Below, piece after piece: positions 1-8,041 of a stretch of 39,991 nt of DNA. The stretch is from Blautia sp. MSJ-9. GTDB lineage: Bacteria; Bacillota; Clostridia; Lachnospirales; Lachnospiraceae. The stretch lies in assembly GCF_018919065.1 (NCBI RefSeq), contig NZ_JAHLQG010000010.1, positions 1-39,991 of the forward strand. The letters run 5' to 3'. The translations under genes and the position numbers were made by a program. The notes beneath the pieces are model-generated. The model had not been told where the DNA came from. It searched no databases and saw only the letters and a program-made list of their open reading frames with translations. How positions within the stretch are numbered: the stretch's first letter is position 1; every line of letters begins with the position of its first letter.

Positions 1-37
1 GGTAAAAAATATTTTGTCAAGTTTTTTAAAAAGAAAA

Positions 38-60
38 AAAGCCAGCAAATATGCTGGTTT
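38..60. other. Small hairpin, possible terminator
   Basis: A six-base-pair stem (CCAGCA/TGCTGG, AATA loop) is preceded by an A-rich stretch and followed only by TTT on the plus strand. Read on the minus strand it is followed by a long T tract, as in an intrinsic terminator, but no minus-strand gene lies to the right. It may close a gene left of the window. Confidence 0.35.
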
Positions 61-161
61 GAGTAGTGGTCGAATTTTTGGTACTGCAAAAAATGATAGT
101 GCTAAATCCTAAAGACGGGTAATACTTTATTCATTTATAACTGCGAATTATGATGGTTTGC

Positions 162-190
162 TTGCCATGGAGGGAGTTTTACTTTATACT
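162..190 (+). promoter_or_regulatory. Sigma-A type promoter for the methyltransferase gene
   Basis: TTGCCA (162-167) and TATACT (185-190) are separated by exactly 17 bases, about 75 bases upstream of the ATG at 268. The spacing and match make this a credible housekeeping promoter. Confidence 0.55.
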
Positions 191-267
191 ACTATACAGT
201 AGAAAATAGTATTGTGGTGGATTATGCGGTAATCTGCTGTATTTTATTTAGGAGGATATATTAGAAG

Positions 268-1125
268 ATGTGGATTGCAGACGGATGGAAAGAGTATGAA
301 GTGATTGATACTTCCTGTGGGGAGAAGCTGGAGCGTTGGGGAGATTATCTTCTGGTGCGTCCGGATCCGCAGGTTATCTGGGATACACCGAAAACAAATA
401 AAGGCTGGAAGCATATGAATGGTCATTACCACAGAAGCAAGAAGGGTGGCGGTGAATGGGAGTTTTTTGATCTGCCGGAGCAGTGGGATATTCATTATAA
501 GGATCTGACTTTTCACCTGAAACCATTTAGTTTTAAGCATACTGGTCTGTTTCCGGAGCAGGCTACGAACTGGGACTGGTTTGGGGATAAGATCCGTAAT
601 GCAGGGCGCCCGGTGAAGGTGTTGAATCTTTTTGCTTATACAGGTGGTGCGACTTTGGCGGCTGCGGCAGCAGGGGCTTCTGTTACTCATGTGGATGCGT
701 CTAAGGGTATGGTTACCTGGGCGAAGGAGAATGCAGTTGCTTCCGGACTTGGGGATGCGCCGATCCGCTGGCTGGTGGATGATTGTGTGAAGTTTGTGGA
801 GCGCGAGATCCGCAGGGGTAATCATTATGATGCAATTATTATGGATCCGCCTTCTTATGGTCGTGGACCAAAGGGCGAGATCTGGAAGATTGAGGATTGT
901 ATCCATGATCTGATCAAGTTGTGTACAAAGATTCTCAGTGATGATCCGTTATTTTTCCTGATTAATTCTTATACAACAGGTCTGGCACCGGCGGTGCTGA
1001 CTTATATGTTGTCTACGGAGCTGAAGAAGTTTGGTGGTCATGTGGATTCTCAGGAGATCGGGCTTCCGGTAAGTTCTAATGGGCTGGTGCTGCCTTGTGG
1101 TGCTTCTGGAAGATGGGAAGCGTAA
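268..1125 (+). CDS. Class I SAM-dependent RNA methyltransferase (RlmI/COG1092 type)
   Basis: Predicted S-adenosylmethionine-dependent methyltransferase of the family that includes the 23S rRNA methyltransferases RlmI/RlmK. The SAM-binding glycine motif LNLFAYTGGATL is at about residues 119-130. An acidic residue ends the next strand (HVDAS, D143), and the catalytic-type motif DPPSYGRG is at 193-200. At 285 residues it is shorter than RlmI (about 390) because the N-terminal PUA domain is absent, as in many clostridial members. The ATG at 268 is fixed by an in-frame TAG just upstream, and AGGAGG lies about 12 bases before it. It stands alone with its own promoter. The exact RNA target cannot be read from the sequence. 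Confidence 0.85.
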   Translation: MWIADGWKEYEVIDTSCGEKLERWGDYLLVRPDPQVIWDTPKTNKGWKHMNGHYHRSKKGGGEWEFFDLPEQWDIHYKDLTFHLKPFSFKHTGLFPEQATNWDWFGDKIRNAGRPVKVLNLFAYTGGATLAAAAAGASVTHVDASKGMVTWAKENAVASGLGDAPIRWLVDDCVKFVEREIRRGNHYDAIIMDPPSYGRGPKGEIWKIEDCIHDLIKLCTKILSDDPLFFLINSYTTGLAPAVLTYMLSTELKKFGGHVDSQEIGLPVSSNGLVLPCGASGRWEA

Positions 1126-1170
1126 TTTAACCAAATCAACTGTAGAGTAGTTATATGGTTATGAACAAGC

Positions 1171-1214
1171 AACGGATAATTTTATCCGTTTTGAAATCCT
1201 GTTTTGAGGATTTT
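1171..1214 (+). terminator. Tandem hairpins after the methyltransferase gene
   Basis: Two stems follow each other: AACGGAT/ATCCGTT (1171-1190) followed by TT, and AAATCC/GGATTT (about 1194-1214) followed by TTG. The T tracts are short, so termination may be partial. Confidence 0.4.
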
Positions 1215-1256
1215 GAATTGTGGAAATTATAAATTACACAAATAAAAGAAAATGGT

Positions 1257-2135
1257 GTGAAATATAAGGTTATGAAAGAACTAAATTTAAAACACGAAGC
1301 CAAGCGTTACGGCTGTGCGGTTCTGGCTGCGATGATCATGGCGTTGAATATTAAGACATTTGTACGCGCAGGTGGTCTTTTTCCGGGAGGATTTACAGGA
1401 CTTACTCTGCTGATCCAGAATATTTTCCAGACGTTTGCGGGGATTGCGATTCCGTATACATTGATCAACGTAACGTTGAACTCGATTCCTGTATTTATCG
1501 GTTTGAAATTTATCGGGAAGAAATTTACAATCAGTTCTGTCTGTGTGATCGTACTTTCCGGTCTGCTTACAGATATTATTCCGAGTCAGCCGATTACTTA
1601 TGATACTTTGCTGATCAGTATCTTCGGTGGTCTGATCAATGGTTTCTGTATCAGCCTTTGCCTGATCGGTAATACGAGTACTGGTGGAACGGACTTTATT
1701 GCGATTTATTTCTCTGAGAAGAGCGGAAGAGATATCTGGAACTATATCCTGTGCGGAAATGCAGTGATCCTGACAATTGCAGGTCTACTCTTTGGATGGG
1801 ACAGAGCACTTTACTCTATCATTTTCCAGTTTACCTCTACCCAGGTGATCCAGATGCTGCATCAGAGATATAAGAAGCATACGTTGTTCATCATCACGAA
1901 GGAGCCGTATCAGATTTATGAGGAAATCTTCAAACTCACCAATCACACGGCAACCCGCTTTGAAGGCACAGGATGCTATACAGATGAAAAGACCAGCATG
2001 ATTTATTCTGTTGTATCTACCGAAGAAGCCAAGTTCCTGGTAAAAAAGGTACATGAGATTGATCCGAAAGCCTTTGTAAACATCATCAAAACCGACTACA
2101 TTAATGGTCGATTTTATCAGAAAACAGATTATTAA
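1257..2135 (+). CDS. YitT family membrane protein
   Basis: Membrane protein of the YitT family (DUF161 repeats plus C-terminal DUF2179 domain), widespread in Firmicutes. The N-terminal two thirds holds about five hydrophobic segments with the family's glycine-rich loop (RAGGLFPGGFTGLTLL, about residues 37-52). The last 80 residues form a soluble, ferredoxin-like DUF2179 domain. The longest frame starts at GTG 1257. The in-frame ATG at 1272 (MKELNLKH) is an equally good start, and neither has a strong ribosome-binding site. The gene is monocistronic and followed by a clear terminator. The transported or sensed substrate of this family is not established. Confidence 0.85.
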   Translation: MKYKVMKELNLKHEAKRYGCAVLAAMIMALNIKTFVRAGGLFPGGFTGLTLLIQNIFQTFAGIAIPYTLINVTLNSIPVFIGLKFIGKKFTISSVCVIVLSGLLTDIIPSQPITYDTLLISIFGGLINGFCISLCLIGNTSTGGTDFIAIYFSEKSGRDIWNYILCGNAVILTIAGLLFGWDRALYSIIFQFTSTQVIQMLHQRYKKHTLFIITKEPYQIYEEIFKLTNHTATRFEGTGCYTDEKTSMIYSVVSTEEAKFLVKKVHEIDPKAFVNIIKTDYINGRFYQKTDY

Positions 2136-2155
2136 ATTCAATATTTATCAACAGG

Positions 2156-2182
2156 GCCGCTGTATATATGCAGCGGCTTTTC
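2156..2182 (+). terminator. Intrinsic terminator after yitT-like gene
   Basis: The seven-pair GC-rich stem GCCGCTG/CAGCGGC with an eight-base loop is followed by TTTTC, 20 bases after the stop codon. Confidence 0.8.
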
Positions 2183-2221
2183 TATGCCATATAAAATTAT
2201 TCCGAAATGTTCCAATGACAT

Positions 2222-2270
2222 AAAAAAGCTTTCCAGGCAGGATTCTTTCCTGCTGCTATCTGAAAGCTTT
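2222..2270 (-). terminator. Two-tier hairpin, terminator-like on the minus strand
   Basis: The outer stem AAAGCTTTC/GAAAGCTTT encloses an inner stem GCAGGA/TCCTGC. On the minus strand the hairpin runs into six T residues (positions 2227-2222). On the plus strand it is followed by GCACA. No minus-strand gene is visible to its right, so it may be a backup terminator for transcripts arriving from that side. Confidence 0.4.
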
Positions 2271-2409
2271 GCACATTTTGAAAATGTTATATGACGGACT
2301 TAAAAATATGGTATATTGAAGGGGTTCCTTGAATTTACAGATTTGCCATTATTTTTTGCTATAATAATATTATCTTTTGGCGGAATGATATTCCATTATT
2401 GCAGGCAAT

Positions 2410-2500
2410 CTAACCAAATCAGGTAAGCCACCTGCTTCAATTGCGAATATCCGCTTGACTTGAATCAGGTAGTGAAGCAGATTGTGAATATCTGCTTGAC
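2410..2500 (+). repeat. Interspersed repeat family R1, copy A plus a degenerate tandem copy
   Basis: The 50 bases from 2410 to 2459 match a unit also found at about 5300, 10537 (inverted), 12087 and 32478. The core reads GTAAG..CC.CTGCTTCAATTG, followed by GCGAATATCCGCTTGA. A second, diverged unit (about 2462-2500) follows directly and ends GTGAATATCTGCTTGAC. The repeat occupies part of the 395-base gap upstream of the DUF2971 gene. That gap also holds a TATAAT (2360-2365) without a well-spaced -35 box. Confidence 0.65.
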
Positions 2501-2530
2501 GATGAATTTTTTACAGGAGAAGAGAAAAGT

Positions 2531-3466
2531 ATGATCGTATATCACTATTGCAGTTTAGAATCATTAAATTCTATTTTGAAGCATCGTTCCCTTCGTTTGA
2601 CAAATATCCTGAAATCCAATGATTCGATGGAAATCAGCTGGATCTGTCGATATTACGATACAGAATTTAAAAGTGCTTACGAAAAAACTTCAGATTTATT
2701 CAAAGCCAATATTTCATTAGACAGATTTATGGGATATGTGAAACTGTTTACAGATGAATTTTTTAATGAAAACCATTCTGATTTCAGATATTATGTAACC
2801 TGTTTTTCTTATCAGAATGATCTGCTCAGCCAATGGCGGGGATATGCAGATGACGGACGCGGAGCTGCGATTGGGTTTGATCTGGATGTACTCAAAGAAA
2901 TCGTAACAGTTTCGCCGGAAACTTCAAAGCCATCTATCGTGTCATTACATAAGATCAGTTATTCTGAAGCAGAACAGAGAGAAGTTGTGTTTCGGATTGT
3001 AGATGAATTAGTTGCTGAAATCGAAAAGATATTGCAGGAAGAAAAAGAATGCCTGGAAAGCGCTGAAAAAGATCAGGATTATGAAATAGAATTGATGGAT
3101 AAAGTCATGAGCTGTTTTGAAAAAAAGTTTTTGAGATTATTTCAGGAATCCGTTTACATGAAAAATCCATTTTTCAGAGAAGAAAGCGAAATTCGATTGT
3201 GTGAGTTTTCGCCAAAACAATTTCTGATGGGAAGAGAAGTTGCGCTTTCTCTGGGGGCTCGTTTGTATAACTATTCCTATTATGTAAAAGAAAACCAGCT
3301 GGTATCCTATGTGGATTTTGATTTTTCAGATTGTCTTGATCAGTTGATCCGGGAGCTTGTCATAGGACCCAAGTGCCTGATGTCAGAAAGGGATATGGAG
3401 TATTATCTGACAACTCTTGGGCTTCCAAACTGTCAGGTGAAAAAATCGCAGGGGACATATCGTTAG
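2531..3466 (+). CDS. DUF2971 domain-containing protein
   Basis: Soluble 311-residue protein with the DUF2971 signature: the N-terminal YHYCSLESLNSIL...RLTN motif and a central SQWRGYADDGRGAAIGFD block at about residues 100-118. Proteins of this family are common in gut bacteria, often near phage or defence genes, but their biochemical role is unknown. The middle section (about 155-210) is rich in Glu and Lys and probably helical. The start ATG at 2531 follows AGGAGAAGAG. It sits alone, with an R1 repeat upstream and no visible terminator downstream. No catalytic function can be assigned. Confidence 0.8.
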   Translation: MIVYHYCSLESLNSILKHRSLRLTNILKSNDSMEISWICRYYDTEFKSAYEKTSDLFKANISLDRFMGYVKLFTDEFFNENHSDFRYYVTCFSYQNDLLSQWRGYADDGRGAAIGFDLDVLKEIVTVSPETSKPSIVSLHKISYSEAEQREVVFRIVDELVAEIEKILQEEKECLESAEKDQDYEIELMDKVMSCFEKKFLRLFQESVYMKNPFFREESEIRLCEFSPKQFLMGREVALSLGARLYNYSYYVKENQLVSYVDFDFSDCLDQLIRELVIGPKCLMSERDMEYYLTTLGLPNCQVKKSQGTYR

Positions 3467-3509
3467 AGGGATGCTGAGAGTTTGAGAACGGTGTATGAAC
3501 TTGTGGGAT

Positions 3510-3530
3510 CACTGTTCACGGAGCGAACAG
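3510..3530. repeat. Small hairpin with a motif shared with the 16.4 kb intergenic region
   Basis: CTGTTC/GAACAG forms a stem around ACGGAGC. The 13-mer GTTACTGTTCGCT, present here as its complement, recurs at about 16396, so it may be part of another dispersed repeat. Confidence 0.35.
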
Positions 3531-3593
3531 TAACCTTGTGAGCAGCAGACGAGTTTATTCGCCTGAATATATAAAGGAAAGGCAGATGACAGG

Positions 3594-4916
3594 ATGACAG
3601 ACATAAAAAGAAAATCAGCTTTCAGAAAACGAACAGTATTTCTTATGCTGATGTTATTTCTGATAACAGGGATCAATATACATACAGTTTCCGTACAGGC
3701 AGCTACATATGTAAAACAGAACAGAACTTCAGTCAGCATAACATCGAAGAAAACGGGCTGGCAGAAAATAAACGGAGATTACTATTTTTATAACTCAAAA
3801 GGGCGTCTGATCTGTGGCTCTTTTAAATATAAGGGTTATTATTACTACAGCACTGCCAATGGCAAACGTTTCACCGGATGGATGAAACGCTCCGGTAACA
3901 AATACTACTATAACCGTAAAAACGGCGCCATGTTCCGAAACCGCTGGGCAACGGGTGATAAATACACCTATTATTTCAATAAATCCGGCGTGGCCATCGC
4001 AAACCAATGGCTTACCAAAGATGGAAAGAAATACTATTTTCTCAGCAATTCTACCATGGCAAAAGGCTGGCAGAAGATAGGGGGATACTATTATTATTTC
4101 AGCAAAAAAAACGGTGCCATGGCAAAAAATACCTGGATTGGAAACTGCTATGTTAACAGCAAAGGCCGCCGTGTAAAATCTTCAGAAGCCAAGCCAACTG
4201 TTACTCAGAGCGGAAATTCTTATACATACAAAAGCAGTACATTAAACATTAAACTTGACCGCAAATCTGTCCATGGAATTTCCTATTGGGTAGCGCACAT
4301 AAAAACATCCAGTGCGAAACAGCTGAAATCAGCTCTTTCCAACGGAACCTACGGAGGCTCCCGGCAGACTACTTCTGATGCAGTATCTTCCAATGGCGGG
4401 ATCATTGGAGTAAACGGCAGTGCCTTCGATTACGGAACAGGAAAACCATCTCCACTCGGCATGTGCATCAAGAATGGAATTATCTACGGCGATTATATGA
4501 CCAGTTATTCCGTTATGGCAGTTAAGAACAACGGAACCATCTACACCCCGGCACAGGGTCTTATGGGAAAAGACCTTCTTGCAGCCGGAGTAAAAGATAC
4601 CTATAACTTTGGTCCTGTTCTGATCAAGGACGGAGAAGCACAGTCTCCATGGGCAGAAACAGAGAAATATTATCCACGTACAGCAGTAGGAATGGTGAAA
4701 CCAAACGATTATGTTCTTCTGGTAACAGACACCGGAAGCTACACAGGACTAAACCACTGGGATATGGTAAATATTTTCAAATCCTACGGATGCACCTATG
4801 CCTATAACCTTGACGGTGGCGGTTCCGCAACCTTGTACTTTAATGGAAAAGTAATGAACAAACTCATTGGCAACACCCAGCGTCCATGCGCAGATTTCCT
4901 CTACTTTACCCGGTAA
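3594..4916 (+). CDS. Secreted phosphodiester glycosidase with cell-wall-binding repeats
   Basis: Predicted exported enzyme of the phosphodiester glycosidase family (NAGPA/DUF2233). A signal peptide (residues 1-37, basic start, hydrophobic core, VQA cleavage site) is followed by five to six aromatic Gly-Trp/Tyr repeats of the choline-binding/CW_binding type (about 50-200, for example GWQKINGDYYFYNSKG). The catalytic domain is C-terminal (about 225-440). It shows the family hallmarks GVNGSAFDYG, PRTAVGM and YNLDGGGSATLYFNG. The repeats should hold it on the cell surface, with likely substrates being surface glycans carrying phosphodiester-linked sugars. A nearer ATG at 3586 runs into TGA after three codons, so 3594 is the start. 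Its last 16 bases overlap the convergent small gene ending at 4901. Confidence 0.85.
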   Translation: MTDIKRKSAFRKRTVFLMLMLFLITGINIHTVSVQAATYVKQNRTSVSITSKKTGWQKINGDYYFYNSKGRLICGSFKYKGYYYYSTANGKRFTGWMKRSGNKYYYNRKNGAMFRNRWATGDKYTYYFNKSGVAIANQWLTKDGKKYYFLSNSTMAKGWQKIGGYYYYFSKKNGAMAKNTWIGNCYVNSKGRRVKSSEAKPTVTQSGNSYTYKSSTLNIKLDRKSVHGISYWVAHIKTSSAKQLKSALSNGTYGGSRQTTSDAVSSNGGIIGVNGSAFDYGTGKPSPLGMCIKNGIIYGDYMTSYSVMAVKNNGTIYTPAQGLMGKDLLAAGVKDTYNFGPVLIKDGEAQSPWAETEKYYPRTAVGMVKPNDYVLLVTDTGSYTGLNHWDMVNIFKSYGCTYAYNLDGGGSATLYFNGKVMNKLIGNTQRPCADFLYFTR

Positions 4917-5047
4917 TCCTTTTCCAGATAAGAATCCCGCCTGCTCGCACAGGCTGCCAGCGCCCAGCACACAAGAACCAGAAATCCCATTCCAATAGCC
5001 AGCAAAGCAAGTAAAATGATGATAATTGCGCGGATAAACATAGACAT
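4901..5047 (-). CDS. Small membrane protein (48 residues)
   Basis: A 48-residue open frame on the minus strand starts with MSMFIRAIIIILLALLAIGM. It continues hydrophobic to about residue 33 and ends in a charged tail (SRRDSYLEKDYRVK). A very strong ribosome-binding site (AAAGGAGGT) lies 5 to 7 bases before the ATG, which is the main reason to regard it as real. The fold is one long transmembrane helix, possibly with a Cys near its end. It overlaps the 3' end of the glycosidase gene tail to tail by 16 bases. No known family is recognised. Confidence 0.6.
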   Translation of the reverse strand: MSMFIRAIIIILLALLAIGMGFLVLVCWALAACASRRDSYLEKDYRVK

Positions 5048-5256
5048 GGATAACCTCCTTTCACGGATATTCTGCATACATCAATGAAAAAAGAAGCTCT
5101 TACTTATAGGATATGATTTCTGGACATATTCATTCATTGATGTTCATAAAAAAATGGATACATTAGAAATAAAAAAAGATATCAGGTCATCCTGATAAGA
5201 ACAATTCAGACAGTTAAAAGATCTGTTAACTGGTTTCAATATACTCTGTTATATCA

Positions 5257-5301
5257 AAAAAGGCAAGCCGAAACTTTCGAGGAGTTTCGACTTGCCTTTT
5301 T
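5257..5301. terminator. Bidirectional intrinsic terminator
   Basis: The long stem AAAAAGGCAAG/CTTGCCTTTTT has an inner stem CGAAACT/AGTTTCG. It carries A and T tracts on both sides, so it can end transcription in either direction between the small membrane gene and the Ig-like pseudogene. The rest of the stretch from 5048 to 5256 shows nothing further. Confidence 0.75.
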
Positions 5302-5348
5302 AACCGGACTAAGTAAGCCCACTGCTTCAATTGCGAATATCCGCTTGA
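5300..5348 (+). repeat. Interspersed repeat R1, copy B
   Basis: Near-identical to copy A at 2410-2459 over the segment CTGCTTCAATTGCGAATATC and onward to CCGCTTGA. It begins in the T tract of the preceding terminator and ends at the base before the stop codon of the minus-strand Ig-like gene. Confidence 0.7.
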
Positions 5349-6049
5349 TTATTTAAGCCCCAAAGAAACATATTCCATTAATCCTGACTTTTCATTTATT
5401 ACAGGAATAAGAATTTCAAAACCTTTGCCACCCTTTACAGAAATCTTATGACCATTAATTACAGTTTTTCCTTCCTGCTCACCCTTCGGAAAATACTCAA
5501 AACCAGGAAGCATAGCACCACTTTGCTGCTTTGAATTCCAATAATAATAGTCATCCAATTTCCATCCATTTTTCAGAACAACAGTGGTCTTAACCTTCTT
5601 ATTGGCAAACTTTCCATAGCTGAGATTTACAACGGAAGAAGAATTAAATTTAGAACCCGAAACAGAAGTACTGCCAATCTTTACAGACTGAACCGGATTC
5701 ACATACTTCTTTACAATAACTTTAGTCTTATAAGTTTTTCCCTTCAACTTCACAGATACAACAGCAGTACCCGGCTTTTGAGCCTTCAGATAAAGATAAT
5801 ACTTACCAAAAGAGGTATCTTTTTGCTTTACCTGTTTAATAGAAACAACCGACTTATTACTTGTATTCAATTCAGAAGCCTTAGTCGATATACGCTCAAA
5901 AAACTGATAATCACGTTCAGGATATGCAACAGTGTCACCGACTCCGGCAACGCCCCCGCCCAGGTCACAACAGGCGACATCACGGTCATAGAAACCAACA
6001 TACAAAACGCCAGCAAAACAGAAACCTATTTTCTACTCATCTTCCTTAT
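5349..6049 (-). pseudogene. Broken gene for a secreted Ig-like (BIG2-type) protein
   Basis: The body (5349 to about 5940) reads openly as a beta-rich Ig-like domain with repeats typical of bacterial Ig-like group 2 (KPGTAVVSVKLKGKTYKTKV). Its natural 5' end is damaged three ways. Seven bases after a perfect GGAGG (6061-6057) stands ATA (6049-6047) where a start is expected. The frame that follows encodes a good signal peptide but has TAG at 6028-6026. That signal frame (LLAFCMLVSMTVMSPVV) is then out of phase with the domain, with the shift somewhere near the C5 tract at 5953-5957. The only start in the domain's own frame is a TTG at 6005, which gives no export signal. An intact upstream promoter suggests recent loss. 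Confidence 0.7.
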
Positions 6050-6105
6050 GTGCTTTCCTCCTTGCGAAAACCCAATGTTAATATGTGTGCATCTATATAT
6101 TATTC

Positions 6106-6135
6106 ATTATAACAATATCTCGTATTTATTTGTAA
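6106..6135 (-). promoter_or_regulatory. Promoter of the Ig-like pseudogene
   Basis: On the minus strand TTACAA (6135-6130) and TATAAT (6111-6106) are 18 bases apart. The -10 box is preceded by TGT, an extended -10. It lies about 45 bases upstream of the GGAGG. Confidence 0.55.
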
Positions 6136-6275
6136 CCCCAATTGTACAAGTGTAAAAGTCTAAATATGGGGACAGGCTACTTAATAATTAAGATATCAAG
6201 TTAGGGGCAGAATACCTTTTGACCTTAACATCAAGATATAAGAATGTTGCAACAATGTTATTTGTCCAATATCCA

Positions 6276-6310
6276 GCGCGAAGAACCAACAGACAGATGC
6301 TTCTTCGCGC
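6276..6310. other. Strong GC-rich hairpin in the intergenic region
   Basis: A perfect ten-pair stem (GCGCGAAGAA/TTCTTCGCGC) with a 15-base loop. No T tract follows, only GTCCCTTCTC, so it is not a classical terminator. It separates the divergent pseudogene and aminotransferase promoters. Nothing else is seen between 6136 and 6358. Confidence 0.5.
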
Positions 6311-6358
6311 GTCCCTTCTCTATATTTTGGTAAAATATTCACAATTCCACAAAAACAC

Positions 6359-6387
6359 TTGACAACCCTACTTTACCATACTAAAAT
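6359..6387 (+). promoter_or_regulatory. Near-consensus promoter for the aspartate aminotransferase gene
   Basis: Perfect TTGACA (6359-6364), 17-base spacer and TAAAAT (6382-6387). The start codon is about 97 bases downstream. This is one of the best promoter matches in the window and agrees with a highly expressed housekeeping gene. Confidence 0.8.
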
Positions 6388-6483
6388 GTAAAAAGCACAA
6401 AAACTGTTGCCACAGGAAAAACAAATGATTGTCCTATACGGAAAACAAAAACATCCATCCATGGCAGAACAAGGAGGAATATT

Positions 6484-7770
6484 ATGAAAAAATACAGCGA
6501 CATGAGCAAAGAAGAACTGCTTACACTCAAAGCACAGCTGGATAAAGAATACGCAGACATCAAAGCACAGGGATTAGCCCTCGACATGTCCCGTGGAAAA
6601 CCAGCCGCAGACCAGCTCGATCTTTCCATGGAGTTAATGGACGTATTAAACAGCGACTCAGATCTCAAATGCGAAACAGGCGTAGACTGCCGTAACTACG
6701 GTGTCATCGACGGAATCCCGGAAGCAAAACGCCTTCTCGGAGAAATGTCCGAAGTAGACCCTGACCACATCATCATCTACGGAAACTCCAGCCTCAACGT
6801 AATGTTCGACAGCATCGCACGTTCCATGACTCACGGCGTAATGGGAAACACCCCATGGTGCAAACTTGACAAAGTAAAATTCCTCTGTCCTGTACCAGGA
6901 TATGACCGTCACTTCAAGATCACAGAATTCTTCGGAATCGAAATGATCAACGTCCCAATGACACCACAGGGACCTGACATGGATATGGTAGAGAAACTCG
7001 TCAGCGAAGATGCAGCCATCAAAGGAATCTGGTGCGTACCGAAATACTCCAACCCACAGGGCTACACATACTCCAAAGAAACAGTAGAGCGTTTCGCAAG
7101 ACTGAAACCAGCAGCACCTGACTTCCGTATCTACTGGGACAACGCATACAGCATCCATCATCTCTACGATGACAACCAGGACTTCCTCGTAGAAATCCTC
7201 GAAGAATGCGAAAAAGCAGGCAACCCTGACCTTGTATACAAATTCACATCAACATCAAAAGTAAGCTTCCCAGGCTCCGGTATCGCAGCAGTTGCAGCAT
7301 CCAAAGCAAACCTGGAAGACTTCCGCAGCTACATGCAGATCCAGACGATCGGACATGACAAATTAAACCAGTTACGTCACGTAAGATTCTTCAAAGATCT
7401 CAACGGACTGCACGAACACATGAGAAAACATGCAAACATCATCCGTCCGAAATTCGAACTGGTACTCGATACTCTTGAGAAAGAACTTGGTGGTCTCGGA
7501 ATCGGCGAGTGGACAAAACCACACGGCGGATACTTCATCTCCTTCGATTCCATGGAAGGATGTGCAAAAGCAATCGTAGCCAAAGCAAAAGAAGCAGGTG
7601 TCGTACTCACAGGAGCAGGCGCAACATACCCATATGGAAAAGACCCCAAAGACTCTAACATCCGTATTGCACCAAGCTTCCCGACACTCGAAGACCTTGG
7701 AAAAGCAGCAGAAGTATTTGTACTCTGCGTAAAACTTACAAGTGTAGAGAAATTACTGGAAAACGCTTAA
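6484..7770 (+). CDS. Aspartate aminotransferase, type Ic (PLP-dependent)
   Basis: Predicted cytosolic pyridoxal-phosphate aminotransferase of the type Ic aspartate aminotransferase group (Aminotran_MocR/PF12897), interconverting aspartate and 2-oxoglutarate with oxaloacetate and glutamate. The PLP lysine is K259 in TSTSKVSFPGSG. The substrate-binding N-terminal SRGKPAADQLDLS and the YGNSSLNVMFD, KYSNPQGYTYS and YWDNAYSIHHL blocks match the family. At 428 residues it is full length. AAGGAGG stands five to seven bases before the ATG. It is a single-gene unit with a strong promoter and a downstream hairpin. No symbol is given because this class differs from the classic AspC/AspB lineage. Confidence 0.88.
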   Translation: MKKYSDMSKEELLTLKAQLDKEYADIKAQGLALDMSRGKPAADQLDLSMELMDVLNSDSDLKCETGVDCRNYGVIDGIPEAKRLLGEMSEVDPDHIIIYGNSSLNVMFDSIARSMTHGVMGNTPWCKLDKVKFLCPVPGYDRHFKITEFFGIEMINVPMTPQGPDMDMVEKLVSEDAAIKGIWCVPKYSNPQGYTYSKETVERFARLKPAAPDFRIYWDNAYSIHHLYDDNQDFLVEILEECEKAGNPDLVYKFTSTSKVSFPGSGIAAVAASKANLEDFRSYMQIQTIGHDKLNQLRHVRFFKDLNGLHEHMRKHANIIRPKFELVLDTLEKELGGLGIGEWTKPHGGYFISFDSMEGCAKAIVAKAKEAGVVLTGAGATYPYGKDPKDSNIRIAPSFPTLEDLGKAAEVFVLCVKLTSVEKLLENA

Positions 7771-7820
7771 AATAGAACCAAATCATATTTACTTTCAGGA
7801 TAAATAATGTAATAATGAAA

Positions 7821-7850
7821 CTGCCCGGCATAAATTTTTGCCGGGCGGTT
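7821..7850 (+). terminator. Hairpin after the aminotransferase gene
   Basis: The GC-rich stem GCCCGGCA/TGCCGGGC is followed by GGTTGCTATTT, a weak T tract. It is probably the terminator of the aminotransferase transcript. Confidence 0.6.
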
Positions 7851-8041
7851 GCTATTTATAAATATATAAATTACAAACAGAGACAGAACCATTTGATAAA
7901 ATCAGCTGAACAGCAAGCGATAAAATAAAGCAGGAACCTTTAGGAATGAGCAATCTGCACGCCCCGTTTTGCAGTACATTTTGCCCGAATTCGGTTGTCG
8001 TAGCTAGAGAGAGACTATATGATTTGAAAGGAGAGTATATT

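Noticed and set aside
244..906. 220-residue open frame on the minus strand
   Set aside because: It is a shadow of the methyltransferase gene. Its composition (Arg, His, Ile, Pro rich) is not protein-like and there is no start signal.
7995..8023. TTGTCG-N17-TATGAT promoter
   Set aside because: Transcription would start at about 8030, inside the ribosome-binding site, so it cannot serve the gene at 8042.
7946..8041. N-terminal extension of the YkuD-like protein
   Set aside because: It has no ribosome-binding site. AAAGGAGA lies just before GTG 8042, which places the membrane anchor at the N-terminus.
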